Assembly (NCBI GenBank): GCA_002901265.1
Contig: PPHI01000073.1
Coordinates: forward strand, 62,001 to 126,000
Direction of reading: 5' to 3'
Source: Rhodopirellula baltica
GTDB taxonomy: Bacteria; Planctomycetota; Planctomycetia; Pirellulales; Pirellulaceae
Length of the DNA: 64,000 bases
Below the pieces are notes generated by a model. It made no database searches. It worked only from the letters and a program-made list of their open reading frames with translations, and was not told the origin of the DNA. A program made the position numbers and the translations under genes. Below, piece after piece: positions 18,657 to 27,925 of this stretch (position 1 is its first letter; each line of letters starts with the position of its first letter).

Positions 18657-20510
18657 TTACATCCTACCAACGGTCATCAGGAATTCGGCGTCAGACAGCA
18701 GCGGTTCGTCCCAACGGAGACGCAAGACGCCTTCACGCTGCAGCTTGGCAATTGCTTCATCGTGCTGATCACGGATCTGCTTGATTGCCGCTCGGGTTCG
18801 GCCTTTGGACTGGGCAATCGAAATCGCGATCATCGCGAAAATCGCTGTGGGCAAGACAGAGAGCACGACACTGGTTAACACCATTGCGAACTCTGGTTTT
18901 GGAAAACGCTCCATCACATGTTCATGAAGCTGCCCCGTCGTCGACAACGAATTGAAACTGGCGCTAAGGTATTCTTTGTAGAGCGCTACAAACGGGCCAG
19001 CCATCAAGGACCAAAAGATCAGCGTCCCGATCAATGCCAGGGGCGTCGCCCAACGGATCGAGTTTTGTTCGATCGCGTCTTCAAAGATGAACTGTGATTG
19101 CTCTTGTAGAGCTTCGATTCCAGAAAGGGAGGCGACTTGTGAAGAATCGTTCCGCGCAGCAATGGAAGCGGTGGCGTTTTCCCCTGTGTCAGCCGAACGG
19201 AGTAGTTCGAGCTCATCGCGGAACTGATTGGCCAGTGGGCCGAGTCGATCGCTGACGGCGGCTGAGCTACGTCGCTGCAACCCGGTGCGAATTTCTTCGC
19301 TGGCGTCTCGATCCCCAGCCAAAGTCTTCGTTGACGTCCAAATCGTGCTTAGCAGTGACGGCAGCGATCCGGAGAGCGACAACAGCAATCGGTCCCACGC
19401 ACCACTCGTCAGATTCAGGATGCCTAACACGGTCCGAAAGGGAAACCAGATCGCGCCGATGGAAGTCAGCAGCGACAGCCTCAGGCGACTTCGCACAGCT
19501 GCCGCGAGCGGACCGTTTGCGCCCACCAATGTCTGGGCGACTTGCCCGGGCAACTTGGTGGCCTCGTCGTTTAATCGATCGACCGCTTGGGTTAGTCCTG
19601 GCAGTTTGCTTGCCAGAAGTCCGCTCAGCACGGCGCGAAAGCGATGGTCGAGCGCGTCCAGACGTGCCGAACGTCGTCGATCACTGTCTGGGTTGTTTTC
19701 CAGCTCACTTTTCAACCGCACCATCACATCATGAGCAACCGTTTCGCCGATCTGCTCTTCGGTTTGTTGCGAGACGAAAAAGTCTTCGCACAAGATTGGC
19801 CGCGCGATCACGCTGGTCGGTGCCACCGAACGCAGGTTAGCGACGAACGCATCAACATCGGCTCCAACCGCGTCGTCTTCGGCAGAGACCGCGTTGATCA
19901 CTGGCAATACGATCGTTCCTTCACTGGCAACGGCAAGCACACTGGGGGTCTGACCGCGGATTTGGTCACGTCGAACAACCAGCACGATGGCTGACGCAAG
20001 CGATAACGCTCGTCGGGCAACGTCGACGATTGCATCACGATCGTCGGTCGCACCAGGAGCATCGACCAACAGATACGGCATGCCGAACGGTTCCATTTCG
20101 TCGCTCGAAACTCGGATATAGGTTTCGTAGCGACCGTCCAAATCCGCAGGCGGTTGCGGTCCAACCCAGACCAACTGTTCGGTCGTCTGGTCCAAATTAT
20201 TGCCACTGCGAATCGAGTTTTTCATCGGCGAGTGACGGATCAACTGGCGAACCAACCAGCTTTTGCCTTGACCGGTGGCGCCAACGACGGCCAGCACCAG
20301 CGCACCGGCGGCGCGGTCTTGGCAGATCAGGTTTCTAGCGGCTGCGTGTTCGTCACAAAGGGCGCGGACTTGGCGGCCCGTTTCGCTATTGCCCAGCACC
20401 GTGGTGGCCGCATGGCGAACGCGCCGCAGGAACTCATTGCCTTCGTTCTCCATCGGCAAGGTCGCGACGTGTTGGGCGGCGACGGGTTGACTGGTTACGT
20501 TGCGGTCCAT
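18657..20510 (-). CDS. membrane-anchored P-loop GTPase-like protein (second of pair)
   Basis: A 617-residue protein. Residues 71-90 hold a Walker A motif, VVGATGQGKSW (G77 to S84), and LLVDAPG at 147-153 is the switch II/DxxG motif. The region where NKxD is expected reads VINAVSAED, so guanine specificity is not assured. After the P-loop domain (to about 270) comes a long helical part with a hydrophobic stretch near 342-365, then two clear membrane helices (about 486-511 and 536-562) and a basic coiled tail. This arrangement, a GTPase head with membrane-inserted helices, recalls dynamin-like or 50S-associated-type GTPases without a match to a named family. It follows the other GTPase-like gene by 49 bp. 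Start chosen at the first ATG; an internal Met at 20 is possible. Confidence 0.75.
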   Translation of the reverse strand: MDRNVTSQPVAAQHVATLPMENEGNEFLRRVRHAATTVLGNSETGRQVRALCDEHAAARNLICQDRAAGALVLAVVGATGQGKSWLVRQLIRHSPMKNSIRSGNNLDQTTEQLVWVGPQPPADLDGRYETYIRVSSDEMEPFGMPYLLVDAPGATDDRDAIVDVARRALSLASAIVLVVRRDQIRGQTPSVLAVASEGTIVLPVINAVSAEDDAVGADVDAFVANLRSVAPTSVIARPILCEDFFVSQQTEEQIGETVAHDVMVRLKSELENNPDSDRRRSARLDALDHRFRAVLSGLLASKLPGLTQAVDRLNDEATKLPGQVAQTLVGANGPLAAAVRSRLRLSLLTSIGAIWFPFRTVLGILNLTSGAWDRLLLSLSGSLPSLLSTIWTSTKTLAGDRDASEEIRTGLQRRSSAAVSDRLGPLANQFRDELELLRSADTGENATASIAARNDSSQVASLSGIEALQEQSQFIFEDAIEQNSIRWATPLALIGTLIFWSLMAGPFVALYKEYLSASFNSLSTTGQLHEHVMERFPKPEFAMVLTSVVLSVLPTAIFAMIAISIAQSKGRTRAAIKQIRDQHDEAIAKLQREGVLRLRWDEPLLSDAEFLMTVGRM

Positions 20511-20559
20511 GGACGGATGGTGGTTGATGCGATAGTTAGCGGAATGACAGTGGACTCAA

Positions 20560-22674
20560 TCAAGAAGCGGTCGGCGGCATCAGACTGTTCAGTTCCTTGA
20601 GGAAGACTTCGTTCGTACGGTAGACCGAAAGCTTGGGAGTTGTTTCGTGAACTGATGCTTTGTTGACGTTTGGAACCGGCAATCGATAAGACTGCGGCCC
20701 AAGTTTGATGGTCGGCATCGGATCGCCGGGCGCGACACCGAGATGCTGGCACAACAGAACATAGAACATCGACATTTGTTCGAGAGCCGCTTGGGCGGTC
20801 AAGATCTGAGCGTTCTTGCCGCCAGCCCAGTATGCCGAAAACGCGGTTAGCCCGGCCGCAGCGAAGAGTTCCACAATCGAAGCGTTCGCGATGATTGACG
20901 ATCCAAAGTCAAACGGCAACATCAGGATGCTTCCGAAGGTTGCCAGCAGTGCAGCAAGTGGAGTCAAACCGAAGGCCAGCTTCTTATGCTTGGGGACATG
21001 CAGCCACATTTCTTCGGCAACCTTTTGCAATTGGTCACCATCGAATTGCACGCGGTCATTGATCGCGAATGCCTGGAGCGTGTCTTCTAAAGTGGTGTTC
21101 CACAGCGCCGCATCGATCGGGTCGTTTTCGTCACCGAACCAATGCCGCAGCGTCAGCGGCGCTCCGAAGCGACGCAGTGTCGTGTCCAGGTCATCGGGGG
21201 CGATTAGATGCCCGACCTTTTTTGCTTTGAATTTTTCTTTGAACGACTCCGCATAGCTCTCCGCAAGTGCCGTGGGGGCATACTGCGTCATCAAGTCCGT
21301 CGCCGCTTTCGCTTTCTTTTGAATGAACGTGTTGATGCGTACGCCCAGTCGCGCGTACCACGGTGCGGCCAGGCAAAACGCATCGGCAAGCTGCTGCACG
21401 ATATGTTTGGACTGGTGCATGCGGATCTCGGTTCCGCCTTGTCCGCTCGGCTTGGTAAACAGGCTGATGGTGGATTCCAAAATCGTTTGACGAGCACGTT
21501 CGCTCAGTCGCACTGACTGTTCGCAATCCTGTTGCAGCTGATTTAACGAGACGTCCCAGACCGATCGACGCAGTGCCGCAGTTCTTCCGCGAAGGAATCG
21601 TTCGAACGACTCGGGGCAATCGAGTTCCGATGACAAATTGACAAGCAAGCGGCTGGCATCGATCTCAGCCGGTGGGTTGTGTTCGGCGCGTGCGTCGATC
21701 GAATAGAAAACTGGCACCGGATCATCGACGTTCTGTTCGACGGTGACGACTTGATCGCCATCGACGACTTTTTTCGGAATGTACGGATCGCTCTTGGGGA
21801 TCTCAAAATCGTAGGCCCCATAAATCCTTTCAACACCGAACTTGTCCGTTTGGGGCGCGAACGACTCAAGGATGTCTTCGGGTTCTTGGCCAGGGCGAAT
21901 CTTGTTGACCGCCAGCAGCCTTGGGATGCCCGGCATCAGATCGGAAACCGTTTGCAAGATCTCGCCCAGAGTTCTGTCACGCGCCATCGCGGGCGTGGAC
22001 ACGATCATGAAGGCGCTACAAAAGGTCGACGCTTTCCCCAGCAATTCCCGCCTTCGTTGTGGAGAACCAACGCCGAAGACTTCGTCCGACACGATGTCGG
22101 GACAGTCCAACAATCCGATCCCAAGTTCGTCGAGCGCCGGGTCTGTCGCGACCAACGGCACTCCCAGGGCATCGACACCACCGCTTCGGTTGTTGTATTG
22201 CTCGTGCGCCAGTTCCGGATCGTCGTGCAACAACTCCGGCGCATTGCCAACCGCGTTGCCAAAGTCCTCCAGCAACAGTGACCATAGTTCGGGTTCCTCG
22301 CGCCACCGCTGTGGCATCCAAAGGACGAAGCGGTGCGTGCCGTGCCGGTTGGCGATTCCCCGCAAAGTTCGGGCTCGTCCGGAAGGGCTGAGCAGGCTCG
22401 CCACCAAGCTCGTCTTGCCACTGTTGAGCATTCCGGCGATCGCCAGCGTCGGGTACTCAGCCAGTTGAGCGCCATGCTGGACTTGGCGGCCGAGCGAGAC
22501 CAGATCATTCGCTTGCTGCGGCGCAATTCGCCGCAATGCGGTCAAAAAGCTTTCGCGACGAGGCTGTGGAAAAAGCCGGTCGATCGCCGCTCGTTGGTCA
22601 TCGTCTTCCAACAACGCTTGAAGGTGCGGCCACTGGACCGTTTCGGTTTTCTTTCGTCGTTTGTAGCCAAACAT
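20560..22674 (-). CDS. membrane-anchored P-loop GTPase-like protein (first of pair)
   Basis: A 704-residue protein. The P-loop IAGMLNSGKTSLV has its GxxxxGKT at 81-88; the switch II position reads LLDCPD (190-193), with Asp where Gly is usual; the base-recognition motif reads LAVNKIR (257-260), Arg where Asp is usual. So the G-domain layout is kept but two signature residues are changed. A helical stalk-like region follows, then a hydrophobic pair around 563-625 (LAFGLTPLAALLATFGSILM and following). It starts 9 bp after the kinase stop, so the two are almost surely cotranscribed. I infer a membrane-bound dynamin-like ATP/GTPase; it shows little visible similarity to the next gene beyond the general layout. 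Confidence 0.75.
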   Translation of the reverse strand: MFGYKRRKKTETVQWPHLQALLEDDDQRAAIDRLFPQPRRESFLTALRRIAPQQANDLVSLGRQVQHGAQLAEYPTLAIAGMLNSGKTSLVASLLSPSGRARTLRGIANRHGTHRFVLWMPQRWREEPELWSLLLEDFGNAVGNAPELLHDDPELAHEQYNNRSGGVDALGVPLVATDPALDELGIGLLDCPDIVSDEVFGVGSPQRRRELLGKASTFCSAFMIVSTPAMARDRTLGEILQTVSDLMPGIPRLLAVNKIRPGQEPEDILESFAPQTDKFGVERIYGAYDFEIPKSDPYIPKKVVDGDQVVTVEQNVDDPVPVFYSIDARAEHNPPAEIDASRLLVNLSSELDCPESFERFLRGRTAALRRSVWDVSLNQLQQDCEQSVRLSERARQTILESTISLFTKPSGQGGTEIRMHQSKHIVQQLADAFCLAAPWYARLGVRINTFIQKKAKAATDLMTQYAPTALAESYAESFKEKFKAKKVGHLIAPDDLDTTLRRFGAPLTLRHWFGDENDPIDAALWNTTLEDTLQAFAINDRVQFDGDQLQKVAEEMWLHVPKHKKLAFGLTPLAALLATFGSILMLPFDFGSSIIANASIVELFAAAGLTAFSAYWAGGKNAQILTAQAALEQMSMFYVLLCQHLGVAPGDPMPTIKLGPQSYRLPVPNVNKASVHETTPKLSVYRTNEVFLKELNSLMPPTAS

Positions 22675-22683
22675 CGTTCTTTA

Positions 22684-24927
22684 TCAGCTGGCTGTTGTTC
22701 CGCCGGGGGCAATTTTCGGTGGGCGTGGCGCGTTGACGGCCGTTTCGCCGCGAGTGTGCCCATCGAGAGTCGATTGCAATACCGCTTCGAAATCTTCCAA
22801 ATACGGGCCGTCAAAAATCTCTTGCCACCATATCCCCGCATCTGTTTGCGTCCAATGGGGACTATCGGCACATGCGAGCAATCGCGCCGCAAGTTCTTTC
22901 GCCGATTGTGGACGTTCCTTGGGATCGCGTCTCAAGCATTGCATTAAAACTTGCTGTAGATCATCCGGGATCGTGCCACCAATGCGATAGTGAGGCAATT
23001 CAGGATCGGCGTGTAGTTTTTGTGCACACACATCCGCCGAGTCGCCTGCGAAAGGGGGGGACCCGCACAACAGAGTGTACCCGACCGCGCCAATCGAATA
23101 GATATCGCTGAGGACTCCCGCCGTCGACGCGTCCCGGATCGACTCGGGAGACATATAGAGTGGCGTGCCTGTTAACGAATCGGTTCGTGTCAGCTGGACG
23201 GATTCGTGATCGAGCTGTTTGGCCAGTCCAAAGTCAACCACTTTGATCAGGTCGTGAATGCCACTTCGCGATGTCAGCAGAATATTCGCCGGTTTGATGT
23301 CGCGATGAACCAGCCCAGCCGCGTGGGCTTCCGCGATCGAACCGCAGATCTGAACAAGCAAATAGATCACTCGGTCTGGGGGCTGGCGGTCGTAGTAATC
23401 GACCAACTGTTCCAGCGAAATGCCTTCCACGAACTCCATCACATAGTAAAACGTTCCATCGGGAGTGCGGCCAAAGTCATAGATGTCGATCGTGTTGGGA
23501 TGCATCAATTGTGCAGACAGCCTTACCTCGCGGCGGAATCGTGCGAGAGAGCGTTCAGTCGCGTCGGCGTTTTCGAGCACCTTGATGGCGACACGACGTT
23601 CCAGTGGTTCGTGTGTTGCCAAATACACAGTGCCCATGCCGCCACGGCCGATCCGCTGTTGCAGTTCGTAGTCGCCCAGTCGGCGCGCCGGAGTGCCCCC
23701 TGAGGACGAGGATGACGCTGCAACCCTCTGTGCATTCCGGGGAGAAACGTAGAGCAACCCTAAGCATCCGGTGATAATCACTAGCACGATTGCCGTTCGA
23801 ACCCACATCGCCTTTAGCGGCGCATAAGCTTCTTCCGCAGACATCTCCGTCGCGATGCCGAGGTCGAAGTCTTCCAGCCATTGCCAGCTACCGATGACGA
23901 GTTCGCCATCGTGATTTCGGTAACCCGATAAGTCCGTGTCAGCTCCGCCACGGGTTGCCGAGTCCGCCATTCGTGTTAGCCGCCGCGAGTGATCAAGCTG
24001 ACTTCTATCGTGCGTCGAGCTGATCGAATGATTTAGGTTCGTACGGGTCAAAACGGTAGCGTCGCGATCGAAAGCAAACGTTCTGCCCGTCCTCCCAAAA
24101 CCGGATTCGACGAACAGGTTCGTGAATTGAGAATCGGCTGGCTGGATGATCGCGATTGCCCCAAACGTTTCGACGCCATCGCGAAGCGGAACGACCGAAG
24201 CATGGTATCGAACTTCGCGAACATTGCTTTCGCGGCTTTTCGTTTCGCCATCTTCCGTTTCATTCGACGGATTCCGGTCATTTGAAAGAACGTTGCTGGC
24301 AGAAACGTCGCTGGCAGAAACACGGAACGGTTTAATCCAAGTGGCATTCCCGTCGGCCAACAACGCCAAGTTTCGTCGCGTCAGTGGCAGGGAGCGATTG
24401 GAAAAATCATCTGACGAGGCGGTTAAGACTTGCCCCGTGTTCTGAAGCAACGCCCAGTGCCAGGACCTCCGTTGCCAGCGTTCGGCAAGACGAAGATTGT
24501 CCCGCTCCAGCGTTTCGGTGGTTTGCCGTCCGCCTGAGGCATCAAAGATCGCGTCACGATGGACATCAGCCATCGATGCGACTTCAGTCGCGATCGCTAG
24601 TTGCTCGTCGAGCCAATTTTGGAACGCCGCGACGTTCGCGCGATGAGTTGATTCGAGGGTTTTCCGTACCTGCTCACGTAGGCTGGCATGGAAATAGCAC
24701 GCGACATAGATCATGCCAGCGAGGCAGACACCACCGATCAAAACTCCAACGTTCAAAACTCCAACATGCCGAGTTGAATTGTGCCGAGGTGAGTTTTTGA
24801 GGCTCAGAGCCGTCCCGTTGGTCTTGATTGTCGCGTCTGTCCAGGGGGATCGGTCGCACTGTAACTCAGCGTTGGGCGAACCGTTGGACGGTTTGAAGTG
24901 AAAGGCGCTCGAGTCCGGTGCGGTCAT
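22684..24927 (-). CDS. Cache-type sensor Ser/Thr protein kinase
   Basis: A 747-residue membrane kinase with the sensor first. A cytoplasmic Ser/Asn-rich stretch (1-54) leads to helix 1 (about 55-78); a periplasmic region of about 295 residues has the layout of a double Cache domain (helix LESTHRANVAAFQNWLDEQL, later VPLRDGVETFGAIAIIQPA); helix 2 (about 373-391) follows; the Hanks kinase runs from about 419 to 690 with GRGGMGTVY, VAIKVL, HRDIKPANILL, DFGLAKQ and GTPLYMSPE, all catalytic residues present. The usual bacterial order is kinase first, sensor outside at the C-terminus, so this is inverted. It is the first gene of the kinase-GTPase-GTPase-ExbB run. A micro-duplication (SASDVSASNV) lies in the sensor. 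The ligand is unknown; Cache domains bind small molecules such as amino acids. Confidence 0.92.
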   Translation of the reverse strand: MTAPDSSAFHFKPSNGSPNAELQCDRSPWTDATIKTNGTALSLKNSPRHNSTRHVGVLNVGVLIGGVCLAGMIYVACYFHASLREQVRKTLESTHRANVAAFQNWLDEQLAIATEVASMADVHRDAIFDASGGRQTTETLERDNLRLAERWQRRSWHWALLQNTGQVLTASSDDFSNRSLPLTRRNLALLADGNATWIKPFRVSASDVSASNVLSNDRNPSNETEDGETKSRESNVREVRYHASVVPLRDGVETFGAIAIIQPADSQFTNLFVESGFGRTGRTFAFDRDATVLTRTNLNHSISSTHDRSQLDHSRRLTRMADSATRGGADTDLSGYRNHDGELVIGSWQWLEDFDLGIATEMSAEEAYAPLKAMWVRTAIVLVIITGCLGLLYVSPRNAQRVAASSSSSGGTPARRLGDYELQQRIGRGGMGTVYLATHEPLERRVAIKVLENADATERSLARFRREVRLSAQLMHPNTIDIYDFGRTPDGTFYYVMEFVEGISLEQLVDYYDRQPPDRVIYLLVQICGSIAEAHAAGLVHRDIKPANILLTSRSGIHDLIKVVDFGLAKQLDHESVQLTRTDSLTGTPLYMSPESIRDASTAGVLSDIYSIGAVGYTLLCGSPPFAGDSADVCAQKLHADPELPHYRIGGTIPDDLQQVLMQCLRRDPKERPQSAKELAARLLACADSPHWTQTDAGIWWQEIFDGPYLEDFEAVLQSTLDGHTRGETAVNAPRPPKIAPGGTTAS

Positions 24928-25149
24928 TGAGCCAGTATAGCCTTAAGTCAAGTTAACCGTACATTCGCCTTCGCGGTTAACAGACCAAGATTAGGGGCAT
25001 CGATTAAAAGCCGAAAAAAAATCTTTTTGATCGTTTGTGCTCACCCTCACGAGGCAAATTGCCCCGCAAGGAACTTCCCTTTTACCGAATCGTACTAAAG
25101 AGGGTCTGCAAGAGTCCTTTAAACAACGCCAACGCCAAGAGGCACCGCC
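24928..25149. promoter_or_regulatory. divergent promoter region between kinase operon and sigma-factor gene
   Basis: 222 bp, clearly more A/T-rich than its surroundings, serving the kinase operon on the minus strand and the sigma gene on the plus strand. It holds the A/T-tract element at 25011-25028 and a short palindrome GGCAA-A-TTGCC near 25053-25063. No terminator is seen. The shared region raises the possibility of coordinated control. Confidence 0.5.
25011..25028 (-). promoter_or_regulatory. A/T-tract element ending in CGG, upstream of the kinase operon
   Basis: Reads AAAAAGATTTTTTTTCGG on the minus strand and ends 84 bp before the kinase ATG. Similar spacing and sequence to the elements upstream of the TPR/alpha-CTD gene (86 bp) and tgt (70 bp). 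Confidence 0.35.
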
Positions 25150-26733
25150 ATGGTCATCCTGGCCGATACACAAACCGAATTTTCAAACTTGACTGCTAAT
25201 GCGGGGGTCGCTTCGACGCGTCTCGACCGCGACGCAGCATTTTCACTTCGTGCGGGGCACGTTCCCACGACGCATGGAACCGATAGCGTTCCAGCAAGCA
25301 TTGCCGCGGGACAGGTCCAAGCCCGACGTTCACGTCGCAGCGATCCGCTTCGCGAGTCGAACGATTCTTATCAAGCGGATCTAAAAACTCGACGTCAAAT
25401 CAATCGCCCAGGTCGAGGCAAGCTCGATACTGCCGCTGGAGATCCCGTTGATTTGTACCTTGAGCAAATCGCGAAGCGGTCGTTGCTGACGCAAGAGCAA
25501 GAGGTGGCGATCGCAATCGAACTCGATCGTGCGAGAGCGAAGTTTCGTAAAGAGTTACTGCGCATCGCTGCGGTGGCGGACGGGGCAATCGAATTGCTGG
25601 AGGCGATTCTTGAGGGCAATCGTCGTCCTGACCGCGAACTCGATTTCTGTGTGTCCGATCACGACGCAAAGGACTCGATCATGGGACGTTTGCCGATCAA
25701 CCTGCGTACGTTAATCGCACTGCGAAAGAAACAGCGTGCGGCGTTCGAAGAACTACTTTCGGACAAGCTCGGTAAGCGAGAGCTTGAACGCAAGAAACTG
25801 GCCTTCGTTCGCAATCGTGAAAAGATTGTCGAGTTGATCGAAGAGATGCAGATCCGAATCGAATGGTTCGAGGACGTCTTCGAAGAGGTCGCTTTGTGTC
25901 GTGGCCGGGTGGTCGGTCTACATGAGACGGATCATCAATTTGGTATGCTGGCACAGTTCGAACAAGAATTGCACGGCATCCGCAACCGGATTCGAAAGGT
26001 GCGTATGCAGCATCGCCGTTACGTGAATGCACGCGGGTTATTAACCGAAGCAAACCTTCGGTTGGTCGTCTCCGTTGCCAAGAAGCACCTTGGCCGCGGC
26101 ATGGGGTTGCTCGATCTGATTCAGGAAGGCAACGTCGGGTTGATGAAGGCGGTCGAAAAGTTTGACCATACGCGTGGCTTCAAATTCTCGACGTACGCAA
26201 CGTGGTGGATCCGTCAAGCGATGTTTCGATCGTCGTCGTCACATGGGTTTTCGATGACGATCCCTCAGCACGCGATGCAAACGATGAAGACCATGCTCAG
26301 CGGGGTAGAGAACCTTAAAAATGAACTCGGCTATCGTCCTAGCCGAGGCGAGGTTTCCGAGGCGTTAAATATCAGCGAAGCACGGCTTCGTCATGCGGAG
26401 ACGTTGCTGTCTGGAACGACGTCGGTTGTCCGCGACACCGATGAAGACAACATGATGACTGCGATCGAAGATCCGAACTGCAAACCAGTCGAAGACGCGA
26501 TGCACCACCAAGAGGTCGAACGTCAGCTTGGACTTGTGCTTGATAAGCTCAATGCTCGCGAGCGGCGGCTATTGCAAATGCGTTATGGACTTGGCGGCCA
26601 AACTCCTCAGACCCTCAGTCAGATTGGATCGGAATTTGGCATTGGACGTGAACGAGTTCGTCAAATCGAAAAGCGGGCATTGGAGAAAATCCGAGACAGC
26701 CATTTGGTCGACGGATTGATGATGACACGCTAA
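25150..26733 (+). CDS. RpoD-family (sigma-70) RNA polymerase sigma factor
   Basis: A 527-residue sigma factor. A variable N-terminus is followed by region 1.2 ([20 protein letters not shown], about residues 98-117), a 170-residue non-conserved spacer, region 2 ([47 protein letters not shown]), region 3 ([15 protein letters not shown]) and region 4.2 ([20 protein letters not shown]). It is therefore group 1 or 2, not an ECF sigma. After WWIRQA the residues are [10 protein letters not shown], so the Thr at E. coli position 440 is Phe, and IPQHAMQTM has Gln at the E. coli E458 position; both positions contact promoter DNA in sigma-70. This suggests an alternative group 2 factor rather than the main RpoD. 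It diverges from the kinase operon. Confidence 0.92.
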   Translation: MVILADTQTEFSNLTANAGVASTRLDRDAAFSLRAGHVPTTHGTDSVPASIAAGQVQARRSRRSDPLRESNDSYQADLKTRRQINRPGRGKLDTAAGDPVDLYLEQIAKRSLLTQEQEVAIAIELDRARAKFRKELLRIAAVADGAIELLEAILEGNRRPDRELDFCVSDHDAKDSIMGRLPINLRTLIALRKKQRAAFEELLSDKLGKRELERKKLAFVRNREKIVELIEEMQIRIEWFEDVFEEVALCRGRVVGLHETDHQFGMLAQFEQELHGIRNRIRKVRMQHRRYVNARGLLTEANLRLVVSVAKKHLGRGMGLLDLIQEGNVGLMKAVEKFDHTRGFKFSTYATWWIRQAMFRSSSSHGFSMTIPQHAMQTMKTMLSGVENLKNELGYRPSRGEVSEALNISEARLRHAETLLSGTTSVVRDTDEDNMMTAIEDPNCKPVEDAMHHQEVERQLGLVLDKLNARERRLLQMRYGLGGQTPQTLSQIGSEFGIGRERVRQIEKRALEKIRDSHLVDGLMMTR

Positions 26734-26844
26734 GCCTATGCGATACGCGACCTTCATGCGACATTGCCAGTAACGACTTGCCGCAGCACGACGATCAACG
26801 TGCTGATCGGCAAGGGTTGGCTGCTCGCTGACGACGCGGACGCT

Positions 26845-27543
26845 CTAGCGTCTACGCCGTACAAACATTGGTATCCCAATCGACGCCAAGAAAATCGCAG
26901 AGGTGGGCTCCGGAATCGCGACCGGTGAAACCGTTGCGATGATGTTGTCGAGGTACTGGACCGGAGTGCCAGCGCTTCCGGCGCTATAGATTCGGCGAAC
27001 TGCTAACTGGACTTGTTGGCTGCCTTGCCCAACCCGGACTGTCCCGGAAAGCTGATCACGAATGGTCTGATCGACTGTCATGTCACCGATATCGATCGTC
27101 TCAAGTATCACTCCGTTGACAGATAATTCGAACTGTCCCCCTTGGGCATTGTTCCCGGTTGAGAACACAGCGATATCAACTGAAATCGACAACTCGCCGG
27201 ACTCCGTCTCAATCGTCTGAGAAATTCCACCACCGGCGTTTTCGACGGGAAACCCGTCTCGCCCGACGCGGAACTGCACTGCCAACGATTCGCCGTTTCC
27301 GGTCACGTCAAACAAGTTTACTTCGGGCGCGTCGTTCGAATTTGGGTCCCCATTTAGGATTCCGTTCGCGTCTCTAAACACTGTCCATCCGGTTAGATCG
27401 CCACTCGAGAAATCGCCGTTTACCACTGCCGCTTCGGCAAAGTTCGGGAGACAAAAGAGCGCGACCAACAGCGGCAAGAACAATCGAATTCGCATTTTGA
27501 TTGTGATGGTGGGGAAGAGGAGGAAGAGAAGTCGGCGATTCAT
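26845..27543 (-). CDS. PEP-CTERM sorting domain protein
   Basis: A 232-residue exported protein: signal peptide ending FCLPNFAEA, a beta-sandwich-like domain starting VVNGDFSSGDLTGWTV (a carbohydrate-binding-module-like opening common in PEP-CTERM proteins), and a C-terminal IPEPTSAIFLASIGIPMF followed by four Arg. The start at 27543 is chosen because AGGAGG lies 12 bp before that ATG; an alternative ATG at 27495 gives a more standard signal peptide length. Isolated between the sigma gene and a tRNA. Likely displayed through an exosortase; binding to glycans is only inferred. Confidence 0.8.
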   Translation of the reverse strand: MNRRLLFLLFPTITIKMRIRLFLPLLVALFCLPNFAEAAVVNGDFSSGDLTGWTVFRDANGILNGDPNSNDAPEVNLFDVTGNGESLAVQFRVGRDGFPVENAGGGISQTIETESGELSISVDIAVFSTGNNAQGGQFELSVNGVILETIDIGDMTVDQTIRDQLSGTVRVGQGSQQVQLAVRRIYSAGSAGTPVQYLDNIIATVSPVAIPEPTSAIFLASIGIPMFVRRRR

Positions 27544-27852
27544 CGGCCCGCGATCCCTCCTGGGACGCGGTGTCGCCGTTGCAAGATTCAACCAGCACCC
27601 GTCTAGGTGCGATACCACTGCCCAATCCTAGCTACAACAGGTGTCGTAAGCAAATTCACCCATTCGGTTCGTCCGGTCCTGCCTGCAGCGCGAGCCTTGA
27701 CTTACAAGAAATGGGGCTGCAAAGAGCCACCGTGTAGAAAGCGGCCAGTAACAAAACGGCGTTCATCAATGCTGGGCGGCGGAAGCAATTTTGAAAAAAT
27801 CGCGAGCCCAAGAGACGGGCAGAAGATCGGAGATTGCACTCCGACGTTGCAG

Positions 27853-27925
27853 AGCCGATGGCCGGATTTGAACCGGCGACCTGCGCATTACGAATGCGAC
27901 GCTCTACCAGCTGAGCTACATCGGC
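27853..27925 (-). tRNA. tRNA-Thr (CGT anticodon)
   Basis: Read on the minus strand, the 7-bp acceptor stem GCCGATG/CATCGGC closes perfectly; the D arm is GCTC-AGCTGGTA-GAGC; the anticodon loop is TTCGTAA with anticodon CGT; the T arm is GCCGG-TTCAAAT-CCGGC; the discriminator base is T. No CCA is encoded. It decodes ACG. One mismatch lies at the outer pair of the anticodon stem. Confidence 0.95.

Noticed and set aside
26760-26820. hairpin downstream of the sigma gene
   Set aside because: A stem TTGCCG..CGGCAA with CAGCACG/CGTGCTG can be drawn, but no T tract follows, so termination is not supported.
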